This document shows positions 23,504-35,274 of a stretch of DNA of 64,000 nt, one piece after another. A program made the position numbers and the translations under genes. The DNA is from Pseudoneurospora amorphoporcata (lineage: Eukaryota; Ascomycota; Sordariomycetes; Sordariales; Sordariaceae), in the NCBI GenBank assembly GCA_033297205.1, contig MU859096.1, forward strand, positions 166,945-230,944, written 5' to 3'. The notes beneath the pieces were generated by a model that saw only the letters and a list, made by a program, of their open reading frames with translations, was not told the origin of the DNA and did not search any database. Numbering within the stretch: the stretch's first letter is position 1; each line of letters begins with the position of its first letter.

Positions 23504-23848
23504 TACAGTAAAGATCCCTGCTTTTGCAAATAATTCCGGCAGGCGAAATTTTTAGCAAAAGGGGGCATTTTGTAAAAGGAGGTACCAGTGCACAAACCAG
23601 AAAAGGACCCTCTGACCATTGAGCGATGGGCTAAGGTCTAAAATAGTGGGTCACAGTCCCCCGGTAGACGGGTATAAGTGTTCACGCCCACCAAAATTAG
23701 ACCCCTGCTTTTGCAAATCCGGCCTTAAGCGTTGCAAATTGCAGTTAGCAGTCCTTACCACCAGAGGGAATGCGGGCAGCCCAAATCCTTAGAAAAAGGG
23801 GGGTTTTAGCAAAAGAGGGGCTTAGCAACTGCAGGGATCATTACTGTA
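23504..23848. mobile_element. MITE with TA target duplications and CAGTAA...-type terminal repeats (Tc1/mariner, pogo-like)
   Basis: The left end reads TA-CAGTAAAGATCCCTGC (from 23504); the right end, read inward on the other strand, is TA-CAGTAATGATCCCTGC (from 23848). The 16-bp termini match at 15 positions and the similarity continues loosely (TTTTGC against AGTTGC). TA at both outer edges is the expected target duplication, and CAGT ends are typical of Tc1/mariner and pogo-type elements. The 341-bp interior has no coding frame but contains repeats of a CCCTGCTTTTGCAAA-like motif: plus strand near 23515 and 23703, and related AGCAAAAGGGG forms near 23553 and 23808. It lies about 280 bases before the DUS3 start codon. 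A non-autonomous element moved by a transposase encoded elsewhere is the simplest reading. Confidence 0.75.
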
Positions 23849-24130
23849 TCGGCGTTGCACCCAACTTAAGGTATCTTCGGCACTAACAGCACCGATTGAT
23901 CGCTAAACCCCGCTGTGGGCCCCCCAGTCTAGTGTTTACATAGGCTCGCCGTTCCTGGGGATGCAGTCAGTGGAAACTCAGGTTGCAGCGGCACGAGTGG
24001 GTACCCCCGGGGGTGCAACACTAATGCAAATTTCACATCCCGGCCGGCAATCCAGTGATTAGTCTTATAAACGACTTGCGCCGAACGGGGGTCAGACTCA
24101 TTCAGGTACACTTCCAGTCTCCAAATCAAA

Positions 24131-26491
24131 ATGGAGTCCCAAGAGACGGCAAAGCGCCCCATCGAGGAGCCCGTCGACGCTGTTGCGGTTCAAGACGCCG
24201 AGCCAGCAACTAAGCGCGTTAAGCTGGACGATGCCCCCGTCCCTCAAGTCCAAGAAGAGCCATCGCAACCTCAACCTCAAACTGAAGACGAGAAGCCCAA
24301 GGAGCAACGACAGGATGACAGGGATAAGAGAAGGGGCATTGCCCCCATCAAGGCAGAGTAAGTGGCTAGCTTTATCACTGGTTCATCTTCTGATCTCTTT
24401 ACAAAAGCTTACATGTCCTAGGTATCTCGTTGTGCCCCCAAGCCAAGTGGCCAAAACCGCCGAGGTAGTCGATGATGATGCTGCCGAGGGAAGGACTGCT
24501 CCTGATGCTGAGACTGGTGCTGCTGGAAAAGACGGAAAGAAGAAGAGGCCAAAGGGTCAGAACAAGGAGCGTGAGTTCGGTATCTTTGCCGATGCTCAGC
24601 GCCTGTGCAACTCTGTTGCCTGGACTCCCGAGTTCTCTCCCCGGAACTGCAAGCACGGCGATCGTTGCAACGCTCTTCACGACATCCGCAAGTACCTGAA
24701 GGAGGGCCGCCGCCCTGATCTTCAAGTTTTTGGAGGCAAGTGCCCGGTCTGGGAGACCCATGGCAAGTGCTCATCCGGTTGGCGTTGTCTCTTTGTGGAA
24801 AGCCATATGAAGGAGGTCGAGCACGAGGATGGCCGGAAGGAGTTGATTCTCACCGAGGACCCTTCTAGGATTAAGCCCGAGACCACCCCTTCAGTACCAC
24901 TCGAAGAGGAGTCGATGGATGCTAGGGCTGGTGTTTACAACGTTGTCGCCCCGGCGATCAAGCTCGCCCTGTCGAGGAAAAAGATCCAGCACGAAAAGTC
25001 CGATCAATACCTGAAATGGATGGCCAAGGACTCCGAGCTTGCCCGCATTCACTACCACAAACAAAAAGACGACGACGACGTGGCTAAGGACTATGCGGCT
25101 CAATATGTCGAGCCCCCCTTGAAGCCCTCAGAAAAGCGCAGGATCTACTTCGGACGCGAGACCCCCGTGCTCGCCCCCCTGACCACCCAAGGCAACCTGC
25201 CTTTCCGCCGTCTCTGCGTCGAGCTGGGCGCCGAAATCACCTATTCCGAAATGGCCCTTGGCCTTCCTCTCCTCCAAGGACAAAAGGCCGACTGGACCTT
25301 GATGCGCGCCCACGAGAGCGAAATCACTCCTCCTCGGTACACCCCTACCGGCCTCCTCGACCTAGCCTACGACAACGCCAAGGATCTCAAGTTTGGCGTC
25401 CAGATCACTGCGAACGCCCCGTGGATCGCCATCAAGTCGGCCGAGACCCTCTCCCGCTACCTCCCCCACCTCCGCGTCATCGACCTCAACTGCGGCTGTC
25501 CCATCGACATGGTCTACAAGTCCGGCGCCGGCTCCGCCTTGCTCGACGCCCCTTCAAAACTCGAGCGCATGATCCGCGGCATGAGCATGGTGTCAGGTGA
25601 GGTGCCCGTGACCGCCAAGATCCGCATGGGCATCCGCGACGACCGCTTGACAGCCCAAAAGCTCGTCGAGCGTCTCGCTCTCGGCGCCCCCGACATCCGG
25701 GCCGTTTCAGGAGCCCCCGGCTGCGCGGCCGTCACGCTGCACGGTCGCACCCGCCAGCAGCGGTACACTAAAGCCGCGGACTGGAGCTACATCGCCGAGT
25801 GCGCGGCGCTGGTCAAGTCGTTCAACGAGACGTCCAACTCCTTACAGGACACGATCCGTGAGGCGGACGAGCGCAGCTTGCCCAACGGCGGAAGGATGTA
25901 CTTTGTCGGCAACGGCGACTGCTACTCGCACGTGGACTACTTCAACCACGTCGACAACGCCGGTGTGGACAGTGTCATGGTCGGCCGCGGCGCCATCATC
26001 AAGCCGTGGATCTTTGAGGAGATCAGCGCGGGCCAGTACCTGGATAAGTCGGCCACGGAGCGGTTGGCGTACGTGCAGAAGTTTGCCAAGTATGGCATGG
26101 AGGCATGGGGATCGGATGAGCTGGGACTCAACTATACCCGTCGCTTCTTGCTGGAGTTCCTGAGCTTCTTCCATCGTTATGTGCCGATTGGCTTGTTGGA
26201 GTACTTGCCTCCTGCTATGAACGATCGGCCGCCGGCGTATAAGGGGAGGAATGAGCTGGAGACGTTGTTGGCTAGTAAGAATTATTTGGATTGGATTAAG
26301 ATCAGGTCAGTTATTTTTTTTTCCCCTCCTTGGAGTCTGCCGCCCCCGCCGAAGAAGTCTGTTCTCGGAATTCGTTCGCTAACATCATCTCTTCTAACAG
26401 TGAAATGTTCCTCGGCCCTGCTCCTCCCAACTTCAAGTTCCAGCCCAAGCACAAGTCCAACGCCTACGAGAATATCGAGGCCGAGGGTTAA
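24131..26491 (+). CDS. dus3: tRNA-dihydrouridine(47) synthase
   Basis: FMN/NADPH enzyme reducing uridine 47 in the variable loop of tRNAs. Exons 24131-24357, 24422-26305 and 26401-26491 give 733 residues (yeast Dus3 668). After a charged, disordered N-terminus (1-125) come two CCCH zinc fingers, about 138-162 (spacing C-x13-C-x5-C-x3-H) and 183-204 (C-x8-C-x5-C-x5-H), which are typical of Dus3 and absent from other Dus enzymes. The TIM-barrel domain starts at TPVLAPLTTQGNLPFRRLC (about 324) and includes the active-site motif DLNCGCPIDMVYKSGAGSALL with Cys435 as the proton donor, then VTAKIRMG, the HGRTRQQRYTK loop and VMVGRGAIIKPWIF. A short helical C-terminal domain follows. The context CAAAATGG at the start is favourable. 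The second intron lies near the 3' end. Confidence 0.95.
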
Positions 26492-28448
26492 GTTGACCAA
26501 ATTACCACCGCGCAAACAGAACATAGTAAGGAGGCATAAGAATGAAGGCTTCCACGTCCGGAAATGTTTTTGAGGATGCGATCAAAGTTGATGATGGAAA
26601 AAGACAAACAACGTACATAATGAAAGGGATCTATTAACAAGCATAACTCGGGACTATTTCAAAGAGTAGACACAACAGAGGATTTTTTCAAAGAGGACAA
26701 GAAGTTTTCCGTCACCTTGTACGTCTCAAGGGGGCGGCTTATGGGCATATATGGTATAGGTCAGTCGAATGGCCAAACAGTGCTTTCAACAATCTTTAAG
26801 GGCTCCGAACGTGGCCGAGCGGCGTGACGCGCACCTTCCATTTGCAATTGAACCACACCACACCGGGCTCGGGGAACCGCCTGTGAAACTCTTGTTTGTG
26901 CTCCGCGCTTGCTCTAGTCCGCCTACGGGTGAATGGCTACACTAGGAGCTGGGGCGTTTGGCCCCCGAGTAGTCCTCCAATCTGGCGTCTTCCGTTCGGC
27001 TTACGCAAATAAGGCTCTTCTACTCCTCTCCAGGCTACTTGTACGTCTCGCATCCGATTCACGCCGTTGCCGTTATTTTTTGGGGGGGCCGAGTTGACGA
27101 GGGGTATATATTTAGGTTAATTGGATAGCCGGTGCTTTCAACAATCTTCTAGGAGATGGATGGCGACATCGTCACAACGGCTTGTTGCGAGATAGAAGTG
27201 TCGAGATATATGTCATAGCACGTAGTTTGAGGACTGATACACCAAAAGAACTGACCGAAGCGAGGATATCTTCAAGATGTAACCGAAAGAGCATGAAACC
27301 AGTCTACATCGGATAGAATGGGTGGAGGTTCTTATGTACAATGACAAATGAGACAGAACCCCAAAGACCTGATAGAAAGGCGCTGGCATGTGCCATCACA
27401 ACCTGTGTATGGAAGCTGAACATCGATTGATGAGTACATGCCCCTGGGCAACAAGACCACATTGGAAGGTGTGAGCGAGACAGGTAAGAACGGAAAAGAG
27501 GCGACATTCATGATTAATCTCATTCATAAACCTAACTGGGCAACAGCCGCTTCTTAGTCCGTAAGGTATTATTCACGTTGTTTACCGCTGCCCTGTCTTT
27601 CAACCTCTCAACTTTTATCCTTCTTCATACAACTAAACTCGCTAATGAAAAGACCAAGGTATGAGTAACGATGACACACATACGATACGGTAAGGATATA
27701 TCTGATACTGAACAAAATAATCGCTACAAGGTATACAACTCAACAACAAACAACCAACACAAGCAGACAGACACCCCTTTGTGTATGTAAGCTAACCGTC
27801 CCTATGCCTATATCGTCTGGCGTGGGATACGTCTTGCCCCGCTTCTCCTTCAGCTCGCCTGGGATTTTCATCTTGGTATTCTTTAGCTTTTTATCGCTTC
27901 CTCCCTCCACTATGCTCAAATGCTCAATGTCTCCTCCTTCGTACTCGCTACCTCGCTCAGGTGGATCAGTGTCTGGCGAAGACGTATCCATAACTGTGTC
28001 ACCCAGGCGTTTAAGGATGTAAGAGTCTATGATGATGATATTGTCGTGACTAATTGTTGTGTTTCCGTCTGTTTATGTGGTTACGACCGTATTAAGAGTT
28101 TCCGCCCTCTTTCCATTCGTTGATTAGGTTGAAGAAGCGCGTTTATGTGCGTCTTCGTAGCTGCATTATGGTCTTCCTATGACCGCAAAGGATGGTGATT
28201 TCTAATAACGTTGGTGTGAGTAAGGGGTTAGGACTTTGGCTGCTGCGGTGTCTGGTCGTTGGGTTGGCGATTCGTTCGGTCGCCGGGGAGCCGCTCACAC
28301 GAGGCCGGTGCATTGCACGTCGTAGACCCATGGCTTGCACTCAAGCTAGGGAGACCGAGTGCCGAAGGCGAGAAGAGGGTGGCTTCATCAACCGCGGTGC
28401 ATCGATGTGCATGTTGACAAGACCGTTTCGCTTGCGTCTGTTACCTCT
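26492..28448. other. Intergenic between convergent DUS3 and PEX13
   Basis: About 2 kb without recognisable coding sequence. A 17-base direct repeat and its diverged surroundings are listed separately. Near 26829 the string GTGGCCGAGCGG resembles a tRNA A box, but no B box or foldable tRNA follows. Confidence 0.45.
26780..27148 (+). repeat. 17-base direct repeat, two copies 352 bases apart
   Basis: GTGCTTTCAACAATCTT occurs at 26780-26796 and again at 27132-27148. The preceding 30 bases (TATAT, TAGGT and GGCC/GCC elements) are also alike but diverged, so a longer duplication of about 50 bases is likely. Origin unknown. Confidence 0.6.
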
Positions 28449-29965
28449 TTAAGAAAAGAACTGCGACTTCTGGAAACTCTCCACGCTGATATCGCTAGCC
28501 TTGGCCGCTGGTAGGGCCGGAACCAACTCTTTCTTGCCCGCGTCGCTGAGGATGCTGCTCAGGGAGTTGGCCCTAGTGTCACCGTCGATGCTGATGGACG
28601 GGGCTCCGGTAATAGCGGCAACGGGGTGTCCCGGCTTCTTAAGCACCTCGAGGAAGGTTTGGGGTAGATAGCCAATTCTCCCGTCACGGGCACGGCACTT
28701 CCACCACTCGCTCGGCTGGCCGAGAGGGTCGCTCTTGCTGAGGATGGCGACCAGATCGCCCTTGTGAACTTCAAGGTCGACGCCCGGGACAATCTCGCCA
28801 TTTCCTTGCGTGGCGGGCGAGAAGTCGTACAGGACGCGGCAGAACTCGAGCTTGGTCGGGTCGATGGTTTGTTGCTGGGCGACCACGAGCTGGCGCTTCT
28901 TCTCCTCTTCCTCGGCGTTGGAGGCTAGCGACTTAATCACCCTGCTCATCACGTAGGGCAGGCCGAACGCGGCAAGAACGAAGAAGATGAGCGGCTTTCG
29001 GCTGGGCTTGGGCATGGCACCGGCAGCACCACCGGCGGCGGCAGCGGCACCGCCCTTGCCACGTCCCTCGAACATCGCAAACGAGGCTGGGGTGAGGCTG
29101 GTGGCGTCCACTGGTAGAGGCTTGCCGGTGATCTTGGCGAACACGGTCCTGATCCAGCGCATGATGGTGAATATGCCGAGGATGGAGCCTAGCGTCTGGC
29201 GAAGGTTGCCAAATTGCTCTGCGACAGCGACCATGGCTAAGCTGATGTTAGTGAATCAGTTGCGCCAGACTGGTAGGGATGGGCAAACATCATGATATAA
29301 CGTACCGAAGAAACTCGAGTGTGTCGCCATATAAGTGCTCTCAAGCATTTGCGCAAAACCTCCGAACGCGCCGACGATACCTTCCAACATCTGGAACGTG
29401 GCCATCGTGCTCATGTTGAAGCGGTTGGTCAAGCTTTCCGGGTTGTTGGGATCGCCTGGCATGCCACCCATACCTCCTCCATACATGCCGCCGCCGCCGT
29501 ACATGCTACCGCCATACATTGATCCGCCATAACCGCCATACATCGAACTGCCATAGCCGCCCATACCCCCATACCTAGAATAGGGGCTGGAATACGGCGA
29601 AGAATATGCCGAGCCGTATGAAGAGCCGTATGTTGTACCGTACGAGCCCACACCTCCTACGCCGTATGGTGAGGCGCCCATGGCGCCCATCGGCCTGCTG
29701 TAGTTGGCGGCATTTTGGTTGACGGAGGCGGTCAGACTGGCAGGCCTCGCGGGGATGGCCGGGGTTGAGCCTGAGGTTGTCGTCGTGTTCGAGTCTGATG
29801 ATGGCGTCGCGGCCGAGGAGGCTGCTGGTGCGGGCGCTGTGTCATTAGGGATTCAATGTTAGTCCCCTGATTGTCGGGCACAAACATGGAAAGTAGACAG
29901 AAAAACGTACCCGATGCGCCAGACGCCGCGCCGTTCCGTTCCCAGGGTTTCGGAGGGGATGCCAT
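28449..29965 (-). CDS. pex13: Peroxin 13, SH3-domain docking protein of the peroxisomal import machinery
   Basis: Integral peroxisomal membrane protein that, with Pex14 and Pex17, docks cargo-loaded Pex5/Pex7. Exons 29965-29911, 29836-29306 and 29236-28449 give 457 residues. Seen in order: start MASPPKPWERNG; a Ser/Thr/Ala linker; a long Tyr/Gly-rich repeat region (YGSSMYGGYGG-like, about residues 65-150), a hallmark of Pex13 N-termini; hydrophobic helices around 155-225; a further predicted membrane segment PLIFFVLAAFGLPYVM (about 277-292); and an SH3 domain about 327-394 (CRVLYDFSP ... EVHKGDLVAILS ... EWWKCR ... GYLPQTFLEVL). The tail is short and Ser/Ala-rich. Both introns are small with clean GT-AG borders. 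Confidence 0.95.
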
Positions 29966-31721
29966 GGCGATTGTGTGTGGATTATCTGATTCCTCCGCCG
30001 TTGATGGCCGGTGGTAGTGCTCGAGGGATGACTTAATGGACCGGTAAGGGAGAAAGCGAGAACAGGGTGTCACCGGTGGTCGCCGAGGGATGGTCGTCAG
30101 TCTTAAGCGATGTGCGACGTGCGACAGTGCGACGGGGACAGAATGCGTGAGCGATGCGACAAGCGTTAGGACCACTGCACCTTGCTGCTGAGAGCTGGCT
30201 GGGCGCCTGGGCTGGTAAAGGGTTGCCGCGGTGGCGAGGGCTGGGCTTAGCTGGGGATCCCGATTTGGCGGCTGCCTCGCGTAAACTCGTCAAAGGAAAG
30301 GGCCGCACGAGAGAGGAGACAGGATCAATAAGTAGATTTATAACGGGCGTGGTATCAACGATTGAATTAATAACGATTTTATTCTTGAGACTTCTTTTTG
30401 AGACCTTCGGGTAAAAGATGTCAGATTCCCCAGACAAATGTACGTATGATCGAGCATTGACAGAGGGGGTCGATGTCGTAGCAGCGGAAAAGTGGAGAAC
30501 GTCAGTCTGGGGAGCGACCACTCTTGCTGCTTTGTCGCTTTCGGGCGGCGTGTGAACCTCGGCAACATTTCAGTGGGTAACACTGCCTGCATGGGGACCG
30601 GCATGGTCAGCTGCATGCTGTGAGTCTTTCTTGTCAGGACCGACCCCTGACTCTGGGTCCGTGCCTACCCCGCCTACAGCCCTCTGAAGGAAGGTATTAT
30701 TATATAGATAGAAAGAACCCACCAAGGCTGGGAAAGAGGAAGCTATTCACAATGGAAGGAAGTCAGGCTTACGAGGAAGCCATAGACTTGAACGAGGAAG
30801 TCAGAGACTTGACGAAGCCTGACGGAAGATGATTGAAGACGGGTTTCCTTGTATTTAAGACTGGCCTCACCAGGCTTCTGGAGGTCTGGATTTTCCTCCT
30901 CATCTCAATCTTCATAAACAAATTCAATTGGCCACAACCCTTTTTCCCTGACATTTCTGATCCGTCTTCTACGACCCTGCAAGTCTGCACTCCATAAACT
31001 TTCGGAACATCCATTGCAAGTTGTCGTAAAGGAATTTCGGATGGATAACCGCTCTTTGAAGATGAGGCAATGAGATATACTTGTACTTTAACATGACAGT
31101 TTAAAGTTCAAGGGGCCCGGTTTATCACTGATTCTTGATAGGCTACCCGATTGTATATCTAGGTACCTTTGGGGCGGTCGTAACCGTCGATGTTGTTCTT
31201 CTGGACTCTTTATGACCAAGCCAACGTGACTCTCAGCACTTTGTATAAATATATGGGTTATAATTTCAGATTGCCAACTAAGGACCATACTAACCGTAAG
31301 ACAGAAGAAAGAAGAACAGTCTTCATGCGTTTCGTCCAAAGAAGACCCATCAATTACGCCAACGCCATTGCAATGCCTCTGGGAAAGTGTCATTTTCCCC
31401 CAATTCTTCGACTTTTTCCGGGAGGCTACCTTGTCAAAGGATGCTTGAAGGGCTCATCGTACGGAAAGCCAACTCTGTCCAACATATACATCTACCACAT
31501 CAGCGATACACCAACAAACACACTAAAAGGACCCAACACGTCCGGCGGGCCTGTGATCATTTCAGTGCCTATTCATGTCACACTCAAGGCCTGCCTTCTT
31601 GTCCCACTAGCCACTTCCTCCACTCCTTCTTTATATCTAGAACGAATCCAAACACGAGGAAGATGGTAATAATAAAGTAAAAAGGCATTCCTTGCAATGA
31701 CGAAAGGCGAGACCTTGCTGT
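29966..31721. other. PEX13 promoter side and 3' flank of the kelch-BTB gene
   Basis: No recognisable gene. The frames at 30154-30521 overlap on opposite strands and have no domain; 31190-31669 encodes a peptide with no family resemblance. Confidence 0.45.
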
Positions 31722-34069
31722 TCATGACATCTCCATGCCCTCGTCTTCATCAAGCTCGTCCTCAAGTACTTGCGTCTGGTTGCTACTTATGCTTTCCTTA
31801 CGGCGTGACGCCCCAGAGCCTCCGTCATGGTAACGACCATCGATCCCCACCATTAAATCCAGCTCGTCACCGCCAATCACACGGCCTTCCATATCGACTT
31901 CCTGAGAGAGCTCGACAAGAGCCGCCCTTGGAAGCCTCTGGAAGCCGAGCGTGCGTACTACCCTGCCCCAGTGCGTCATACAAAAGGTGGCGGCCCGTTT
32001 CCGCAGCCACTCCTCGTTAGCCATGCCGGCACAGTACCAAATGATACATGCGTGATCCACATCAAGCTCCTTTGCTAGTCTGTTTACGCAAAGGAGGCGG
32101 AGGTGAGGGATATTGTAGATGTTGGACATGACAAGAAGGCCAGCCACGTCTGACAAGTCGGCCGTGATGCTCTCATCCTCTTCAGAGCCGGGATCGATGC
32201 GGTCCGTGTAAAGATAATATAAGAATGCCTTCACAACGCTATAGGGCTCTGGTATGTGCATCTTCTTGGTGTGAAATTCGGCCATTTGGCTCGACCATAG
32301 ACGTGCGAAATGTGGCCAGCGTGCCTGGAGAATCAGTCGATGGACATGGATTGGCGGAGACGTGGGCGCATCCGGCGACAGCCAGGTCTGATCATCGTCC
32401 ATCGATTCGGAAGCGTGACAGAGCGCGGACCCCATGATCTCCTCTTCATCATAATCGCGAGACAGAGCTGTGACAATAAAATCCGTGCCACTTCCAGTCT
32501 CAGGAGGTTGGTCGAAGAGTTTGGCGAGATCACATCCAAGTCCCTTGGACGGCTGTTCGATATGACGCGCTCGCGAAGACGGCCGTGTGATGTCCGCCCG
32601 CGGTTCTGGGGTAAAGTTGTTCCCCAAGAACCCATACCGGCGTAAATCGATTTCCATGATATCGGACAAGTACTCCTCGAGGCCAGTGCCTCCATGGTCC
32701 AGTACGTTTGGCTCCGTAGGGCACCCTAGCAGCCAGGCCTTGGTTCCGTCTTCGTTCATGGTGCAATAGTGCCAGCGATATCCGGGCTTGAATATCTCCC
32801 GGCCCTCGGCCAACTTCTGCCATCGGAGAGATCCTAGGTCGAGAGCGGACAAGGAGCATTCCTTGGACGAGATAGTCGCCGCCGGTGTAACAAAGTCCAG
32901 AAGGGTACCTGACGAGTAGACATGGAAATGAATGCCTTGTCCCTGCGATGGCACGTTGGGGCCATTGACAAACTTAAGAGCCGAAACAGCACCAGGTGCA
33001 GGAGGAGCGTAGGTCTTGAGATGAAACGACGGGGGGTTGACTTGCGCAGTCCTCGAATTTGCGGCATACCCAGATGACCCAACAATCGGGGATTGTGCTG
33101 CAGGGTAGGAGGGCCTTGGGGAAATGGCGCTTCGAGCCATACCGGAACGATCCATCGAGCCAATCTGCGGAGGTGAATCGAAGGCCGGACTTCCCTTAAG
33201 ATCTAGCCACCAGATGTCGCTAACCTTGTCCATTTCTTCACTGAGACCCCCGAACACCCAAACTCTTTCGCCCCATATGTAAGCTGAATGATCGAACCGG
33301 CCCACAAATCGCCAGGACCTTGACCAGGTAAACGTTTTCAGGTCCAGGTAGCAGATGTCGTCGAGAACGTAGTTGTCGTGACCCGTAATCCCGCCAATGA
33401 TGAATAGCTTGTCTTGGTGTAGAACGGCCGCATGTCTAGCGCGACCTTTGGGAATCGGCCCTGTCACTTGTGGCTGGGTCCAGTGTGCGGTTTTGAGATC
33501 GAAGATGATGAGGTCGGAAAGATAGGTTCTGTGTTCATTCTCGCCGCCGAACACTAAGAGTTTGTCTCCTTTGTACAGGGTCGCAGTATGACCTGCTCAA
33601 GAAATAAGTCAGCTAGGTTCAAGAGGGGGAGAAATACCACGATATAAGCATGACGGGCCAGGTAACACTAACCCATTCGAACGCCAGGAATGTCGCCATA
33701 GTTGTCAACTAGGCTCCATTGATGACTGACCAGGTCCAGCCTCAACACATGATTGTAGACCTCGTCGGTGTATTGATCAAAACCTCCGAAGGCGTAGATT
33801 TGGTTGTTCCCGCAGTAGGTGACGGATGCGTTGACGAGACAGGCAGGACGCTGTCCCAGGGTCCGGGTGACTTTGGGGCGGTACCCATCACCACGGTTCT
33901 TGAAGGGAGAGTTCGGCATGATGTAGGTATTATTGGAAGAAGCAGCCGAGGCTGGTGTGAGAGTTGACGTTGTCATGGACGAGGGGATCGGTCCAGCGCC
34001 GGACATGGCTGGGGTTGGACCTCCAAAGATGGAGGGAGAGTGGCCTGCGGGGGTCGAAGGGTGTGCCAT
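31722..34069 (-). CDS. Kelch-repeat plus BTB/POZ domain protein
   Basis: Exons 34069-33673 and 33592-31722 (80-base intron) give 755 residues; ATG 34069 is the first in the frame, since the frame continues upstream only with non-ATG codons. After a Ser/Thr/Pro-rich start (1-45) come kelch blades: YAFGGFDQYTDEVYNHVLRLDL, LLVFGGENEHRTYLSDLIIFDL, LFIIGGITGHDNYVLDDICYLDL and VWVFGGLSEEMDKVSDIWWLDL. A divergent middle follows, then a BTB fold in the last third with VHRLILQARWPHFARLWSSQM, VVKAFLYYLYTDRIDP and LLVMSNIYNIPHLRLLCVNRL. The tail is acidic (EDELDEDEG). BTB domains often link substrates to Cul3 ligases or dimerise; the fission-yeast Ras-pathway protein Ral2 has a broadly similar kelch plan, but I cannot establish orthology. 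Confidence 0.88.
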
Positions 34070-35274
34070 AGCTGCGGATTCTTTGGCACCTGTCGAACTG
34101 CCGTCTGTCTGGCGGACCACTGTAATGCTTTGACGGATGCTTTCGTGGGTTGTCGCGCTATTCAAGCGTGAAGCATGAAGCGTGAAGCGTTTGATTGTCG
34201 CAATCGACTTAATCCCACATGCTAGGGCGGGGGACCGAAAGTTGGCTTGGTCGGTTCGTTCTTGAAGCAGTCGAGAGGTCGAGAAACAGCGACACAGGTC
34301 TCGTAAGTGATAACAGGGTAATGCCTATTCTTTAAAAATGAATATGAATCGCAGGCAGGCGAGGTTGTTTGGTGTTCATTCAGTTCAAAAACGGTCCATG
34401 CTAGTGGTCGGCTCGTGCTTGTCGTCGACAGGATCATGCGCAGCGCAACGCGGCAGTCAGGGAACGGAACTCCACAGTGGTCTTTCTTGGAGGAGCGAGC
34501 GGGCCCCCGGAGCCTGGACGACGTTTGAAAGGATCCACCTTGAAGGGTCGGTTCAATGTGGACCTTGATGCCTGCACGGGTAAGGTCGTTGTGAAACTGA
34601 AAATTTGCCAAGACCGGGCCTTTGACTTTCTGCCTTTAGGATTTGCGAAGCGTGTGCCGCTACCGCCTTTTGTTCCTGATGGTCCAAGCGTTCGATGGCA
34701 GCCCGCCATCTGCCACCCAGGGTTGGTTACCATGGCAACCACGTTGTGCAGACAAAACAGGTCGTCCTTTCCAAAGTAAACTAATCTTCGACCCGCCTTC
34801 TCCTTCCACTTCACTACATTCACTGATATCCACGCTGCAGGAAAACCACTTCTACCGCTCACGATTTTGTTGGACTCCTTTCTTCAAGCTCTCGCTTATT
34901 CCACACAACTATTTGCCTAAAGCAATCATACCACCGAGACAAAATTTTGCAGCGCGCCATATCCTTGAACGCAGACTTCCTCAAGTCCACTAGACCAGCT
35001 CGCTTTTACAGTCGACTGATCGCCCCTCCGACTTGAGACGCATCTCGTCCAAGGACCCCTCCGACTTAGCCGATCATCAACAATCAGCACGTACTAACCT
35101 TCCAGGAGCCATTAACTTGAGTCTCTTGGAGCTCTTTCGGTTAATCGGAACTCCTCGACACCTACGTCCCCCCTAAACGGTGAGCACTAGCAGCTTCTGG
35201 GAAGCTATCCATGTGTATTTATTGGTGTACTGACAATGATTTCTTGATACAGGTGGTACATACCTACTGTCTTC
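34070..35274. other. Shared upstream region of kelch-BTB (-) and CDC20 (+)
   Basis: Divergent promoter region. A likely intron in the CDC20 leader spans 35180-35252: donor GTGAGC, TACTGAC branch site near 35229, acceptor CAG. No other feature is recognised. Confidence 0.5.

Noticed and set aside
23504..23848. LTR or solo-LTR interpretation of the repeat-rich segment
   Set aside because: The ends are inverted, not direct, and lack TG...CA; TA duplications fit a DNA transposon.
26825..26900. tRNA-like A box GTGGCCGAGCGG
   Set aside because: No B box (GGTTCRANTCC-like) at the right distance and no cloverleaf can be drawn.
31190..31669. 159-residue frame between PEX13 and the kelch-BTB gene
   Set aside because: No recognisable domain and no neighbouring exons; length compatible with chance.
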